Origin: Adineta vaga
Taxonomy: Eukaryota > Rotifera
Length of the DNA stretch: 64,000 bases
Reading direction: 5' to 3'
Assembly (NCBI GenBank): GCA_021613535.1
Contig: CP075493.1
Coordinates: forward strand, 12,648,001 to 12,712,000
The notes under the pieces were generated by a model, which did no database searches, had not been told where the DNA came from, and saw nothing but the letters and a program-made list of their open reading frames with translations. How positions within the stretch are numbered: the stretch's first letter is position 1; each line of letters begins with the position of its first letter. Both the position numbers and the translations under genes were made by a program. Shown piece by piece: positions 20,652 through 32,484 of the stretch.

Positions 20652-22726
20652 ATGGGTATTCGAGGTTTAGAAACATTTATTCGACACACATTTGATCAAT
20701 TCGAAAAAATAAAATTACATAATTGTAATGTTGTTATCGATGGTGATTCAATTTTTCATCAAATGTATAAAGAATGTGAATTAACATGTGTATTTGGTGG
20801 AGAATACGATGAATTTTATCAATTATGTAAGCAATTATTTGAATCGTTCAAAAACTGTCAAATCAAGTCAGTAGAAATATATACTTTCCTATTTTCTTTC
20901 TATGATGTCTTCTTTTTTCAAAGTGCATTCGTGGTCTTTGATGGAGCACAACTTGATCATCGAAAAGAATCAACTATGATAAAAAGAGCCAAAGATAGTA
21001 TTACCCAATCAACGACTAATGATTCAATAGTTTCCATGCATCCAGCATTACTTCGTCAAACATTTATCAATCTACTCGATACAATGCAAGTTCCATATAT
21101 TTCAGCACTCGGCGAAGGTGATGATGAATGTGTCTCATTAGCAAATCATTTGAATTGTTATTTAATGGCAACTGATAGTGATTATTTTTGTTATAATCTT
21201 TATCGTGGATATATTCCATTTGAATCTCTTGATATACAACCGAGAGAAAAACATGGACGTGTTTATTTAACTGCACAATTATATCGTATTAATTCATTAC
21301 TTGAAAAATTCAAAGGTTTACAACCAAAAACTTTAGCTTTGGCTTGTTGTCTTTGCGGAAATGATTATATTGAGAGAGATATAACGATTAAACTTATTAG
21401 ATATATGAATGATAATTTGGAAACCGAAAACATTCCATAAAGATCAACCAAGACAAACACAAAATCTTTGGAATGCTATGGAATGGATGAGAAAAATGAA
21501 TGACGTTGATGAAGCACTTGATTTCTTATTAGAAAAAGTTCATTTGAATTCAACATATGAATTAAGAACAAAGATTGAAGAAGCAATATTATGTTATTTA
21601 GAACCATCTGATACATTAATCTATCGATTTCATTCAACACATAATTCTAATCCAAATCTTCTTAAAAATCCTGTTTTTGTTCAACTTGCTCAAACTTATC
21701 TTAATACACTTGATATGGTAAATCAGATATTTTCTCGTACACAGAATACATTTTTCTTTGTTTTAGAATGATAATCAAATCGAAGATTCTATAAATGAAG
21801 TTTCACAGAATATCAAAAGTAAATGTGATCATTCTTTACCTTTATTTCTTGGCAATGCTGTAACTAATTGTCATCTATCATCATCATTCATCGAGATATT
21901 TATTCGTCGACAATTAATCTGCAGAGCACTTATTGAAGTTAAAGAAAAACCATCGATTTTTACTTATGCTATTCCTATTGTCTTACCATGTTTTTCTATT
22001 TTATTCAAATATGAACAAGAACAAAATGATTTATCGATCATTTTTTATCATCGTAAAATAGATCAATTAGAAAAAGATGAATATGTAATAAGTACTCATG
22101 CTGATGATATTCCTGAACTTGAACAAATTTGGACAACAATGTCTGTTTATGAACGTCAAAACTGTATAAAAAAATATTTGAAAATACCTGATGAATTTGT
22201 TCAGCGTTTAGAAAATATTCCTTCAGAATTTCATTTATGGTTAATGATTATTCATTATTGGTACGTTCAATGCAATATTTCATCTGTTTATCTTTATGCA
22301 ATGTTTTCTTTTAGAATGAATTTTTCTCTTTTTCAAAAAATAATCATCATTTAATCAATCAACAATTTTAAAGAAAACAACAAATTTTGAATTGAATTCA
22401 AGATTATGAATCTGAAATTTTTCTTCAATGTTGAGAAACTTTTACGACGAACAACTTATGAATTGAATTGTCTTCAAGTTATCTACCTGTATACTCAACG
22501 ACTGAACGACTTTTTCAATAGACCATTTCATTGTCCTATTTATCCACAAGATTTTATATCTGGATCATTATTCTATGGTTTTGTAAAATATTGTCAAAAG
22601 CACCAAGACGTATTCAATATGAGCAATTCTATCAAAATTCTTTTTGGAAATAAAACATCTCTTGTCGATCTTCTAAATAACCTATACAATCTTGTTACAT
22701 CAAACAATCCAGAAAATGATGGTTAA
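20652..22726 (+). pseudogene. asteroid-family (ASTE1-like) FEN/XPG nuclease gene, broken
   Basis: The N-terminus MGIRGLETFIRHTF, AFVVFDGAQLDHRKES, GEGDDECVSLANHLNCYL with ATDSDYF, and ACCLCGNDYIERD follow the N and I regions of XPG/FEN nucleases and match protein asteroid. Introns at 20867-20923 and 21718-21766 are clear. Around 21405 the reading frame changes without a splice donor. At the next exon (donor 22261) GT-AG splicing gives an immediate TGA, and reading resumes in another frame from about 22403 (VIYLYTQRLNDFF, DFISGSLFYGFV). At least two breaks make an inactive gene likely, although the preserved similarity suggests recent loss or assembly errors. Confidence 0.7.
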
Positions 22727-22905
22727 AGTCAAGTGGATGAAAAGACGTTTTTTTCTTCATTCTATTAGTTCTTTATCAATAAATTTTCATGATCTTTAAC
22801 AAATGTTGTATTTTTCATACTTCTAAGGACGTGAGTGTTCGAAAAGATGAATTAGAGACATTTACACTCTCATTCTCTACAAAAACGTAAGAACAGATAA
22901 GATGC

Positions 22906-22930
22906 ATGAGGGTGTGGGTGAGCGTGTTGT
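22906..22930. repeat. GAGGGTGTGGGTGAGCGTG arm
   Basis: A single arm of the interspersed element, 180 bases beyond the asteroid-like gene. TTTACACTCTCATTC at 22861 could be a degenerate partner lying on the left. Confidence 0.45.
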
Positions 22931-25429
22931 AAGTTGTAGTAGAAAAATCTAGGACTTAGAATGGCTGTCGCCAAGTCTGTGGAACTAAAATAGGTTTTGG
23001 ATTTTTCTTTAGAACCTAAAAAAAGTCTGAGGATGCTACCCAAATCTAGAGCCATAAGAGAAGTTCTAATGCTTCGGTAAAACCATTTATGGTTCACTAT
23101 GGTACCTTTTGTTTCTAAAGAGTAGTACCCTTTTATTATCTGATTATTCTTTTCGAATGGATTTGTTTAATAAGTAAGGTGTCAGCAGTTGTTAGCGGAG
23201 ATTTTAGTAATAATGCAAGTAAAATAAGATGGTCCGTTTATACTACGAAAGAGGATCGGAAGCGTTCCTTATTAACATACATAAATGCCCGCATCCGTCA
23301 TAGATTCTATTCCTATGGTGTGAGTGTGCGTGAGCATAAGGAAGACGTGGATGACGATAAGGACGCTACTACGGAGGTTTCTCAGACAGGATCATCCATT
23401 TCAAGTTTGAAATGAAAGTTTTGGCTAAGGTAGTTCAATTGGAACTTTAACTGAAACTGTGCGTTTGAAATGAGTTTAAGTATCAAGTTTAGAATAACTG
23501 AATAGTTGAATTCAACTTTCGACTATGACGCTACTATGTTACTTATATGACTGAGGCCTTTAAACATTCAGGAGTAGGATTGGAATCAGGTTCCTTATTC
23601 TTATTCATATATTTCTGCTAAAATTACTTTAAAAAATCCGACTTATAGTTGTCAATAGTATTCAGATTCCCTGATGTCTAGTTTCCATGATGCAACTAGT
23701 ATTAACCGTGACCCCTCAAAATCAGAATTACTAAATAGTTCTAAAGACACATATTCCAACGATGAGCATTATCCAATATATTACCTCTGATTCAGATTTG
23801 AAACAGAAAGTTATGTAAACGTTTTTTTTTCAGACCGAACACAACAGAATCGCTCAACCACAGCGAATCAGAAAGTAACTTCAAATTCGAGTTTCTCAAT
23901 CCCGATTACTCTTCAGTCAACCCTTATAGATAAACGCACAAACTTTAAGCATTTTTAACGACCCTATAATAACCCTTTCGTTCAGAAAAGGGAACAATGA
24001 TAAAGAGAAGTTCCAAGTCGAAGTAATTCTTTTTAATTAAACAACAAATTCAATTTTATTTTATCTTTTAACGAAAAGAAAAAGTATTTCTCCCAAGATA
24101 CTATTCTGTCCATGGAAAGAAAGGAATTATCCAAATTCTATTTAAATATTAATAATAGATATTGTGGTTTGTACGAATATCTATTAATTCGTGTCCTGTA
24201 TTCAAATTTGATCCATAGTTTTACATCAAACAATTATCGACGCGAAGAGGCAAAAAGTCACCACCTTTTTTCTTTAAAATTTCACATATTTAAGAACAAG
24301 AAGTATTATTTCTCTCGCTACAATTATCCCATTGTATCCCTAAGATTGTCTAGTTTCATTCTTTAATATTGTCTTTTCTCTCTTTCTTTTATTGAGGATG
24401 AGCGCTCCTTGACTTTTCTCGTTGAATCTGTCATTTTCTATAATCTTTCACTCTCTCTCTCTCTGATTAATCCGTTGCATATAGAAAATGTTTTTTTCTA
24501 GTGTTTGGCAGGAATACAACAAATAAGAACAAAATATTGTCACGACGATGATAATTATTTTCTTTTTTATTAAAATTTACATTTCTCCTTCTCTCTCTCT
24601 TTGCCTTGTTATTTTCCTGATAATCATCTATCACTTGATCGTTGAAGTTACAATTTCTGTCACTCCCTGTATGGTAACTAGATCAGTTCTGGAAGTATTG
24701 AAAAGATTTAAAAAATACAATTCAGATTGTCTTTTTTAAACCAATACAGATTCAGAAAAATTAGGTTCATGCAATATAAACAGATATTATTGTGTAGAGT
24801 GGTGACTGCTACGTCCAAATTCATGTTTAAGTATAATCTAAATACTTTAATTTTTAATAATCTATAAATAACATTGACTAACGGTTGAGAGTTGCATAAG
24901 ACAAAAAGATTTAAAATACTTAACGAATGTGTCAGTCAATGTTGACCGAGAAAAATCTGTTCATCTTATAGACGTTGCCATCGAGTGAAAAGTCAAGTCA
25001 TATCTTTTTTTTCTTTGGACTTATCCAACCATATGTCTTTCAATGTTTCTCTTTCTGTCTTCATAGTGTGATTTATCACTGCAAAAATTGAATGCAGAGT
25101 AAACGACAAATATTTTTGTGTTACACTGTTTTCTTAAAATGTTCTCCAATACTCAACATATGAATCACTGATCTTCTCTTTGTATAATTGCTCATTTTCC
25201 GATTTAATGTCATATGTGAAATATATTTCTACACACATTCAAGACCTTTGGATTCTTTCAACGCCTCATGTCAGGAAAGTGTCTATGCATTTCTGTTTCA
25301 CATTACGATACATCGATATTTTGATTGAATACGTCGTCAGTAAATTCTTTTTCTTAATATAAAAAAAGAGATTAATTTTCTGTTTAGTCGTTATCATTCT
25401 AGAGAATCTTGTGTCGATTACAATCTTTG
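22931..25429. other. long intergenic stretch, no gene recognised
   Basis: About 2.5 kb without a motif-bearing reading frame. The part from about 22940 to 24000 is compositionally less AT-rich than the rest and could hold decayed mobile-element sequence, but I recognise no reverse transcriptase, integrase or transposase motif. TC-rich simple runs occur near 24450 and 24590. Confidence 0.45.
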
Positions 25430-26413
25430 ATGGCTAATGAATTCAATGTAACAGCCCATACAAACGTTAGTTGGTGGGTGATGCCGCTAGAATTGCTCCA
25501 ACTCACGTTTAGCGGTGTTGGTCTACTCAGCAGTATTGTGTTCATATCAATCGTTGTCAGTCAACATGAGCTACGACAGAATCTGGCTTTACTACTCGCA
25601 GCCAATTTGAGTATGAGCGGACTTGTATTTTGCGTTCCATTCATGATTCAAGTTTTCTACATGTTAACTAACTCTGTACCAGACAGATTCTGTCCGTTTC
25701 GAGGTTATTTATACGTGACTGGTCTTGTCTATACATTTCAAGCAACTACATTGCAAACTTTACATCGACTCTTCGTTACGGTATTCGTTCATCATCGTCA
25801 ATTACAAAACCGTTGGCTGTTCTTATTCTTAGCTTTGATACAATTCTTGGTTTCCCTTGCAGCACTATTGCCATTGTTATTCAGAGGTCATTTTCCATAT
25901 TTGCACGATGGTAAAGTGTGTTACATAGCTTTCAATGATCTTTTCGGTATTTTATATCCATCGTCTATTTTTTACTTTTTTCCATTAATTGTTCAATTAT
26001 TATTATCTTGTTGGATACTTCGACACATCTCACATGAAGCGCAAGCAGGTCGCGCGCATATCAACGTTATGAGACGCGTCCGGAAAGAGCGACGAGTTTT
26101 AATTCGTCTGGCTATACCAGTTACTCTTATACTCGGTGTCGGACTTATTTATTTTGTGTTCGTTTTTGGAACATTAGTCACCAGTTCATCTTGGAAAGCT
26201 CCACCCTATGCGCTCCATCTCAGTTTAATGGGCATTTCTGCTGCGACGGGTGCAGGCATGTTGACTAACGCGATTATTAACAAAAAAGTTTGGAAAACTA
26301 TCTATTCGATTTTCCAGTGTTCCATTAACTGTCGTCGACAAAATACCGTTCATATCATCGTTCAACAGCGTATTACAGCTCATCAAAGAACTCAAATAAG
26401 AACCGATAATTAA
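25430..26413 (+). CDS. rhodopsin-like seven-transmembrane receptor
   Basis: About 327 residues in one exon from the ATG at 25430. An extracellular N-terminus with two glycosylation sites (NVTAHTNVS) precedes hydrophobic segments including GVGLLSSIVFISIVV, LALLLAANLSMSGLVF, LFLFLALIQFLVSLAALLPLL, FYFFPLIVQLLLSCWIL, IPVTLILGVGLIYFVFVF and a final helix before NKKVWKTIYSIF. Cys in FCPFRGYLY and KVCYIAFND could form the usual extracellular disulphide. The TM3-end motif is HRLFVT rather than DRY, as in many bdelloid-expanded receptors. The ligand is unknown, probably peptide or chemosensory. Confidence 0.75.
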   Translation: MANEFNVTAHTNVSWWVMPLELLQLTFSGVGLLSSIVFISIVVSQHELRQNLALLLAANLSMSGLVFCVPFMIQVFYMLTNSVPDRFCPFRGYLYVTGLVYTFQATTLQTLHRLFVTVFVHHRQLQNRWLFLFLALIQFLVSLAALLPLLFRGHFPYLHDGKVCYIAFNDLFGILYPSSIFYFFPLIVQLLLSCWILRHISHEAQAGRAHINVMRRVRKERRVLIRLAIPVTLILGVGLIYFVFVFGTLVTSSSWKAPPYALHLSLMGISAATGAGMLTNAIINKKVWKTIYSIFQCSINCRRQNTVHIIVQQRITAHQRTQIRTDN

Positions 26414-26935
26414 ATTATTCAAACAAGAGCACATCATTTTACTAAATAATAAAATTCTTTTAAAAATATTTCATTTGACTTGTTTGAATCTATGTACATC
26501 ATATAAAATACTTCAACTAAAGTTAAATCTATAGCTGTTACATCAATTAAATTGTTTTTTAGAATAAATATAAAAGATTGAAGAATAAATTAATCAAACA
26601 TTATTTTAAAATATATCTAATATCGTGTATGACGTAGGGATCCATAAGATGAATAATTTGTATCAGTCCATATCTGAACAAGTGATCTCGATCTAGAAAG
26701 AAACAAAGGATAAATTATATTATTATTATATAAGAAGAACAAGAGAACAAAATGTTGAATATATATTTAATAACAGAGAACTAGTTTATCATTCGTCACT
26801 CAATAGAAATCTAAAGATACTAATAAAATAAAATTGAAAAAGAAAAGAATATTATTATTGATAAAGTAAGGCAAAGTTAGATTTTTTCAAATAAAAAGTC
26901 TTTCTTTTGATTATCTTTACGAGAATATAATATTG
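26414..26935. other. intergenic, no gene seen
   Basis: Very AT-rich spacer between the GPCR gene and the tRNA pair, with no supportable feature. Confidence 0.5.
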
Positions 26936-27007
26936 TCCGCGGTAGTATAGTGGTGAGTATCCCCGCCTGTCACGCGGGAAACCGGGGTTCGATTCCCCGC
27001 CGCGGAG
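26936..27007 (+). tRNA. tRNA-Asp (anticodon GTC)
   Basis: 72 bases. Acceptor stem TCCGCGG pairs with CCGCGGA, with a G discriminator. The anticodon loop CCTGTCACG presents GTC. The T arm is CCGGGGTTCGATTCCCCG. A- and B-box promoter consensus sequences are intact. No intron. Confidence 0.95.
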
Positions 27008-27132
27008 TAATTCTTTTTTTTTCTTTTTCTTATTATTTTTAGAAAACGAAATGAGACGTTATTTAATTTAGAGTAAATGTTTTTCATTTCTCAATGATTA
27101 GATTAAATTAGTTAATGAGAAGGTCATTGATC

Positions 27133-27204
27133 AGCAGCGTGGCGCAGTGGAAGCGTGCTGGGCTCATAACTCAGAGGTCGGTAGATCGAAACTACTCGCT
27201 GCTA
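27133..27204 (+). tRNA. initiator tRNA-Met (anticodon CAT)
   Basis: 72 bases. Acceptor AGCAGCG pairs with CGCTGCT, discriminator A. GCGCAGTGGAAGCGTGCTGG and the T-arm sequence GATCGAAAC are eukaryotic initiator features (an AUCGAAAC T-loop in place of the elongator TTCGA). The anticodon loop CTCATAA presents CAT. It lies 125 bases beyond the tRNA-Asp on the same strand. Confidence 0.93.
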
Positions 27205-28257
27205 TTTACTTTTTCTTTTCTTTTCTCTTAGAAGGAAGCAAGAGCAAATAATTCTAGTTTCATAGTTTTGCATCATAAGAACAATATGTAGAAGTTTGTT
27301 TTTGTTAAATTAGTTTGAAAATTGATTCAAAATCGATGTTCACTACTTCTACAAATAAAATTTGATACCAAAATCTTTTTTCTTTTTATTTGAGTTTCAA
27401 TCTCGTATTTCTTTTGTTGAATTTTGTCGATAGTTTGTAGAAAAATATTTTTTCAATTCAGAGTTTTATTACAGTTTGATTTTATGTATGAAGATTGTTA
27501 CAAAGCTTAGAAAATTGTGAATTTGAAATAGCATTTAAAAAACTGTGCGATTATGGATACAACGTACTTTACCTTTGAAGTGTTGTTAACATGTAGTTTC
27601 AATAGCAAACATAATAAAACACGAGATCTTTTCAATCAGAATATCAATATTAGAAATAAAAAAGTAAAAGGAAAATAAATATAAATACAATTCTTAAACA
27701 AACAATTTTATTCTTGTTCAATTAATATAAAGAAGAATAAATCTAAAAAATCCAACATCATCGTCAAAGTCAAACTCTAGATAATTCTTGAAGGTGTGGA
27801 TGTGACTGATGATCTTCTTCTGCCTTTAACCCACATCCTCATATTAGTTTGAATTTAGATTAATCTGTAAGAATTTTAAAAAGTATTGTTTGCTACTGAG
27901 CGCAATGAAACTCTTTCTGAGTAATTACATGTTGTCAAACTTTATTCTGACAAAATATTATTGAATGAATAGACGATGAAAAGATGTACGAATAAATCAT
28001 ACTGCAATATTTTAATAACTGAACTGATGTCTTTTCGATCATTTTATTTTCGTCATTTTTTACGTGTCGTTTATCATATCGATAGATAAAAAAAAAGATT
28101 TTCCAACTATTTGACTAATAATTGTAAAAACCTACTTCTTAAATAAATCATTCTTTTCTTATCATTAGTGATAAAAACAGGACTCTTCTTCGTTTCTCAT
28201 TCACCACATAGTTATTCTCCATTTACTTAGCTGACTTGTTTCTTTGTTTTCAAGCAG
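27205..28257. repeat. intergenic spacer with hairpin-type element at 27788-27843
   Basis: No gene recognised. GAAGGTGTGGATGTG and CCCACATCCTCA at 27788-27843 are inverted complements flanking GACTGATGATCTTCTTCTGC. This is a clear copy of the interspersed element. The remainder is plain AT-rich sequence and may contain the first exon of the following GTPase-like gene. Confidence 0.5.
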
Positions 28258-29026
28258 CAAAATATTGTCTTGTGGTGAGACGGGTAATCATCAAGGATGT
28301 CCTTTAATGAAAGTCATCGAAGCCTATATGGGTCCTATTTTTCCTGCTGGGTTCTCAGATGGAGATCATCCAACGGTTGGTCTCATCCTTCTCCGAAATA
28401 CAGGTATAGGCAAATCATTTCTTGCCAATATTTTAATCGGCATAGATACCTTTGAACATCGATGTGGTACAAACAGTGTCACTCACGAAACATGTTGGGA
28501 TAGCTTCCTCGCTTTTGGACGAGTTTATATGGTCTTCAACGTATCCGGACTGATTGAGTGTGACCAAGCAGCGATCGAGCGCAATAAAATTCAAATTCAA
28601 AGAGCATTTGAAAAACGCCCTGATTCTTTCGTTGCATCCATCTTCGCTAATGGCGTCGGTGGACGTCTACGTGACGAAGATCTTGTTGCTTTCAACGCTC
28701 TTACCGATGTCTATCATTTTCGTCCTCAGTCATTGTTATTCATCATCAACGATCTTCCATCGAATCATTCCTCTTACTACGAAGGCGAAGCAACTGCTCG
28801 GCTGAATCATCTTTTAGGGATGAGAGCGGTGAAGATATCTTTCGTTGATCGTATAGATACGAAGAGTTGGTTGCAAAGAGGACAGTTACGCATGAAACAG
28901 CTCCAAGAGGAGATAAGTAGAAAACAAGACGCTTTCGAGGCAAAAAATCGTGAACTGCAAGCACTGCAAACGACAACAAGAAATGAGAAGACATGGTATT
29001 TGCGTCATTCTCTAATTTCAAGTTAA
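28258..29026 (+). CDS. GIMAP/AIG1-like GTPase with altered P-loop
   Basis: The open frame has no early ATG, and a splice acceptor (CAAGCAG) lies just upstream at 28257, so an unlocated first exon is likely; the first internal Met is at 28305 (MKVIEAYMGP). GLILLRNTGIGKSFLANILI corresponds to the AIG1 G1 motif, with Arg where the first Gly of GxxxxGKS is expected. VFNVSGLIECDQAAIERNK matches the G3/conserved-box region but lacks the DTPG Asp. The C-terminus is a charged, coiled-coil-like helix (QLQEEISRKQDAFEAKNREL). Family members are GTPases in immunity and vesicle biology; nucleotide binding here is doubtful. Confidence 0.6.
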
Positions 29027-29165
29027 CCAAGAAATTATTTTAATGTCGAGACAATGCTTCGGGATTTTTTTTCTCTTCCTAATGATGAAACAAATAAAAA
29101 GCTCAATTTCTGATCTCTAATAGAATGATTTTGTCGCCAGGGTCAAATATTCCGCATTTTGGAGA

Positions 29166-29185
29166 CGCACCCACACCCACCCCAT
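29166..29185. repeat. CACCCACACCCACCCC telomere-like motif
   Basis: A short C-rich run made of the CCCACA hexamer, the complement of TGTGGG. It lies directly before a leucine-rich gene that has no visible 5' end. Confidence 0.45.
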
Positions 29186-30340
29186 ATCTACTTTTTTGTC
29201 ACTGGAACAGCTCATTACATCTTTTTCGGGTCTCAATTCTTACATCAATGCATTAATTCGATATAATGATATCAATATTCTACGATCATTTCCTACTGTA
29301 ATTGATCGCCTGAAAATTACAAATGATAAACTAGTTGATTTAACACAATTAACCGATTTGCATAGACTTACATTGGAATACGGTACTCAGACACAGTTCA
29401 ATAGTAGTATTCGTTCGCAATTTTTGCCCATACTTGAAATTCTTCATATTCAAGGTAATAAACTACAATAAAAAAAAGTAATAACTTTAATCTTATCTTA
29501 TACGTAGGAGTTCATACGACTTCACGTGAAGATGCAGAAACAATAAGTAATTTATTCAAAATTGTTTTATCTAATGGTTTTCCACGACTTCGAACATGTA
29601 TAGCATTAGATATTGGAACTTTTACATATAATGAAACATGGATAGAAACACCAAACCTTCGTACTCTTAATCTGGCAATAGCGACAAACGAAGATAGGGA
29701 AAAACTTCAAACAAAATTTTCATATATACATCAAATCATACATTACGAACATTCATTATCCAATCCAGGTATGAGTCTTCTAATCTCCTATAAAATCACC
29801 AAAATGAATATCATATAAGTATAAAAATATTGAATTTTGTTTCATTGTTTTTCTTGCAGATAATCCTCACAATCGAAGTCGCCGTTTTCGTTCAGAATAT
29901 CAAAAACTTCAAGCATTAGAATTGGAAAATAAGTTCATACTTGATGTTTCTCCTACAAAGCAGTATTTCGATGGTTATAATCCACCACCTCTTTTTAAAA
30001 ACTCAAAAATCACTCAACGACCTACTTACCCAGATAACACAATCATCTTAGGTCGCATTACCGCAAGAATTTCCATTTAGACCTCCCAAAATAACATGTT
30101 TGGATCGTCTCTACCATCCATAAGTTGAAACGTCAGGCAAATTATGTGGCTGCAGAGCCGGTTTTCGTTATGAAGAAGTTTTCACACCATCAAAAACACT
30201 GCGGAGTATAATTGAAACTATTATTGAAATAATTGATGGTCCTTATACAGATGAGTCATCTCACAATTTCGAATGTCATCAAGAATATTGCAATGACTAT
30301 CCAACATTCTGTAAGAAAGCATATTCGAAATGAATTAAAA
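29186..30340 (+). CDS. 5'-truncated leucine-rich gene, F-box family-like
   Basis: The frame enters without an ATG at about 29190 and reads a leucine-rich beta/alpha series (LTQLTDLHRLTLEYG, QFLPILEILHIQG). It continues across an intron (29457-29508) into FPRLRTCIALDIG and TPNLRTLNLAIATNEDREK, the repeat style of the window's F-box proteins. A further exon (29861-30080) reads SRRFRSEYQKLQALELENKF and ends at TAG. A frame after it (CGCRAGFRYEEVF to about 30333) is also protein-like. The F-box half is absent. It is likely a broken or partial gene; exon membership after 29860 is uncertain. Confidence 0.45.
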
Positions 30341-30774
30341 AATTATATTTTTATTCGTTTTCTCTTTAATAAAAAAAAGTTAAAATCACGTTGAACTTTT
30401 AAGGTTGTATAATTATGGAACCTATTTTGATACTATTCCTTGTATTGCTAATTATGAATCTTTACATTGCAAAATGTTTTGAATATAAAATCGAAACTGA
30501 TCATCAGTCCTATTGCACTATTCATCTTATCGATGTCCATGCTTGTTTATTACAACATTGCCTGGATGCGTGAAAATTTTACAGAATTTATGGTTTATTT
30601 CTTTTCTTAGCAACGACAAACAAATTAATAATCAATTATTCAATGAATCTAATAACAGAAATTGTTTATTTGACGATATACAGGTGCCTTCTCTATGCTT
30701 TATTACATGGAAAGCAAGTAAGAATGTAAATATTATCTCTAATTTTCATTTTGATGCGAATTATGCAAAGCATT

Positions 30775-31280
30775 TTATTGTTTTAACGTGTTCTTTGACG
30801 CAAATGCCTGATCCATTCTTATCATCGTCGGTTGTGACACAACTACATCTAGAATAATAATAGAAATACTAAATAATATATAACACTTATTGTTGAAAGT
30901 ATACACACTTGAAGATGAATTCAAACGAAAATCAAGTTCACGTGCTTCTTGACATATAGCACACGAAGAACAAAATGTTGTTACCAAACAATCATCACAA
31001 TCTTCTTGAAGATCAAACCGTTCACGTAAAGCTTTTCGTTTAGTCATATGTACTAGACAGCAAAAGCTATGTTCTGATAATAACCAATATATAAAGCATG
31101 AACCAAAACAACTACTTCCATCGATACGTTCAGCATTTTGACCGTAGAGGCACAATGAACAAAAGCAACCATAAAGACAAATACTACCATCATTAAAACA
31201 ATCGAAAAGACCACCTAATGAATTTTTTATTATATATTGATTGAATTCAATTCAATTAACTTACTACTCCATTGGTTCAT
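30775..31280 (-). CDS. PLAC8-like cysteine-rich protein
   Basis: A 16-base first exon (31265-31280, MNQWS) joins 31214 downward, giving WSSGLFDCFNDGSICLYGCF, then SLCLYGQNAERIDG, CFIYWLL, the charged segment KRKALRERFDL, and CDDCLVTTFCSSCAICQEAR. This is the PLAC8/cornifelin domain, with its paired CC/C-x-x-C blocks and the terminal C-x-x-C-x-x-C-Q-E-x-R-E motif. The two central stretches are membrane-associated in related proteins. After RELDF the domain is complete. A donor (GTGTAT) near 30906 suggests a short last exon instead of the read-through tail to 30775. Family roles include cell-size control and metal resistance. Confidence 0.75.
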
Positions 31281-32321
31281 CTTTCGACTTGTTTAATAAA
31301 CAAAAGTAAAATATTACTTTGAGTTGAAGTTAATAGTAATATGATTATTGTAACGTAAATAATTTCAATTCATACGAAGTACATTACACGTCCTACTTTC
31401 TTTCACACTGCTCACGCTCTGTCTTTCCTTTTACAATTCTTCTTCCTTCTATACATCGGTCAACTTCAGATGAAAGGGAAATTAAGTAGAGGATAGAGGA
31501 AAAAGACAGAGTCAATATGATACACACACGTACAAATTTATACGTTAATCAATACAATGACGTCCGTCATTCGATCGATTGTTTGACTTTTTCTCTCCAT
31601 TAAATGTTTACACATGTATTGAGAGAAAATTGAGTATAGCTCAAACTATTAAAAGGTTATGGTATTAATAAAGGGACATACGTCATCCCGTAAGATGCAG
31701 ATTATCAATGATGTATAAATAGAAAAATTCTAGTTGAATTCGTTTTCGAGATCAAGATCATATTCGATTATAATCGAACATTTTTCAAGTTCTGATGCCT
31801 GAATTTTTAATAGATTAATTAAAGATCTGTAAGAGGTTCTTAATGACGATATACTTCGTGCTATAGCTGAAATAATTTCAATACTTCCCAAAGGAAAACG
31901 CAAGTTAAATTATTCAATTTCATAATGAATATTCGAAAGTATTTGTTAAACATAGTGGATAAGACGGTATAGTATAAATGTGAATAGCTCATTTTGATAA
32001 TGCATATTCAACACATCATTTATGTTGTTGATGCCAAAAATCATGTTGAAATCACAGAAATCTCTGTCCAAATATCATCATCGACTTTTTCAAGAAAAGA
32101 AACAGAAAATTTGAATTTAAAAACGTTTAGCAAAGATAATGAAAAACGTAATTAATCGTTCCCAACAATCACCATCAATGATATATTCATCTCTATCGAT
32201 ACCATGTGATATTATTAAATTTTTTAAATTTGGCATTTTCTTCAGCATTACTTCGAGAGATTCAAATCGACTGATAAATTTAGAGAGATCGAGTAATATT
32301 CAAATATATTTTCAACTTTGA
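31281..32321. other. intergenic, no gene recognised
   Basis: AT-rich with scattered short frames. Parts from about 31740 on may be decayed F-box gene sequence leading into the relic at 32322, but I cannot align it with confidence. Confidence 0.4.
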
Positions 32322-32484
32322 ATACAGTACGCTTTGCACACAATGGTTATCAATGGCAAAGTCTCACTTCTCAGTATCTATCTAAACTCGAAGAGTTTGA
32401 TTTTCTAATTCATTACATTACCACTTGTTTTAAAGATCAAATATTCAACCATTGTATTTTTCCAAGTCGAATTCTTCTATATTG
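32322..32484 (+). pseudogene. F-box family leucine-rich relic
   Basis: The frame NGYQWQSLTSQYLSKLEEFD, then FLIHYITTC, parallels FGYQWEHVINTYLSQLKTFR of the F-box gene at 8053-9756. It stops at TGA with no F-box nearby. It is a short remnant. Confidence 0.5.

Noticed and set aside
22870-23097. 75-codon minus-strand frame near a GGGTGTG motif
   Set aside because: Its C-terminal HAHPHPHAS is just translation of the repeat element; nothing else supports a gene.
23179-23415. 78-codon frame with charged tail
   Set aside because: It has no ATG start (it opens with GTG), no motif and no splice context, and lies in a stretch without other coding signals.
30513-30857. 114-codon plus-strand frame
   Set aside because: It partly overlaps the 3' end of the PLAC8-like gene on the other strand and has no motif. 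Its sequence is consistent with antisense and spacer translation.
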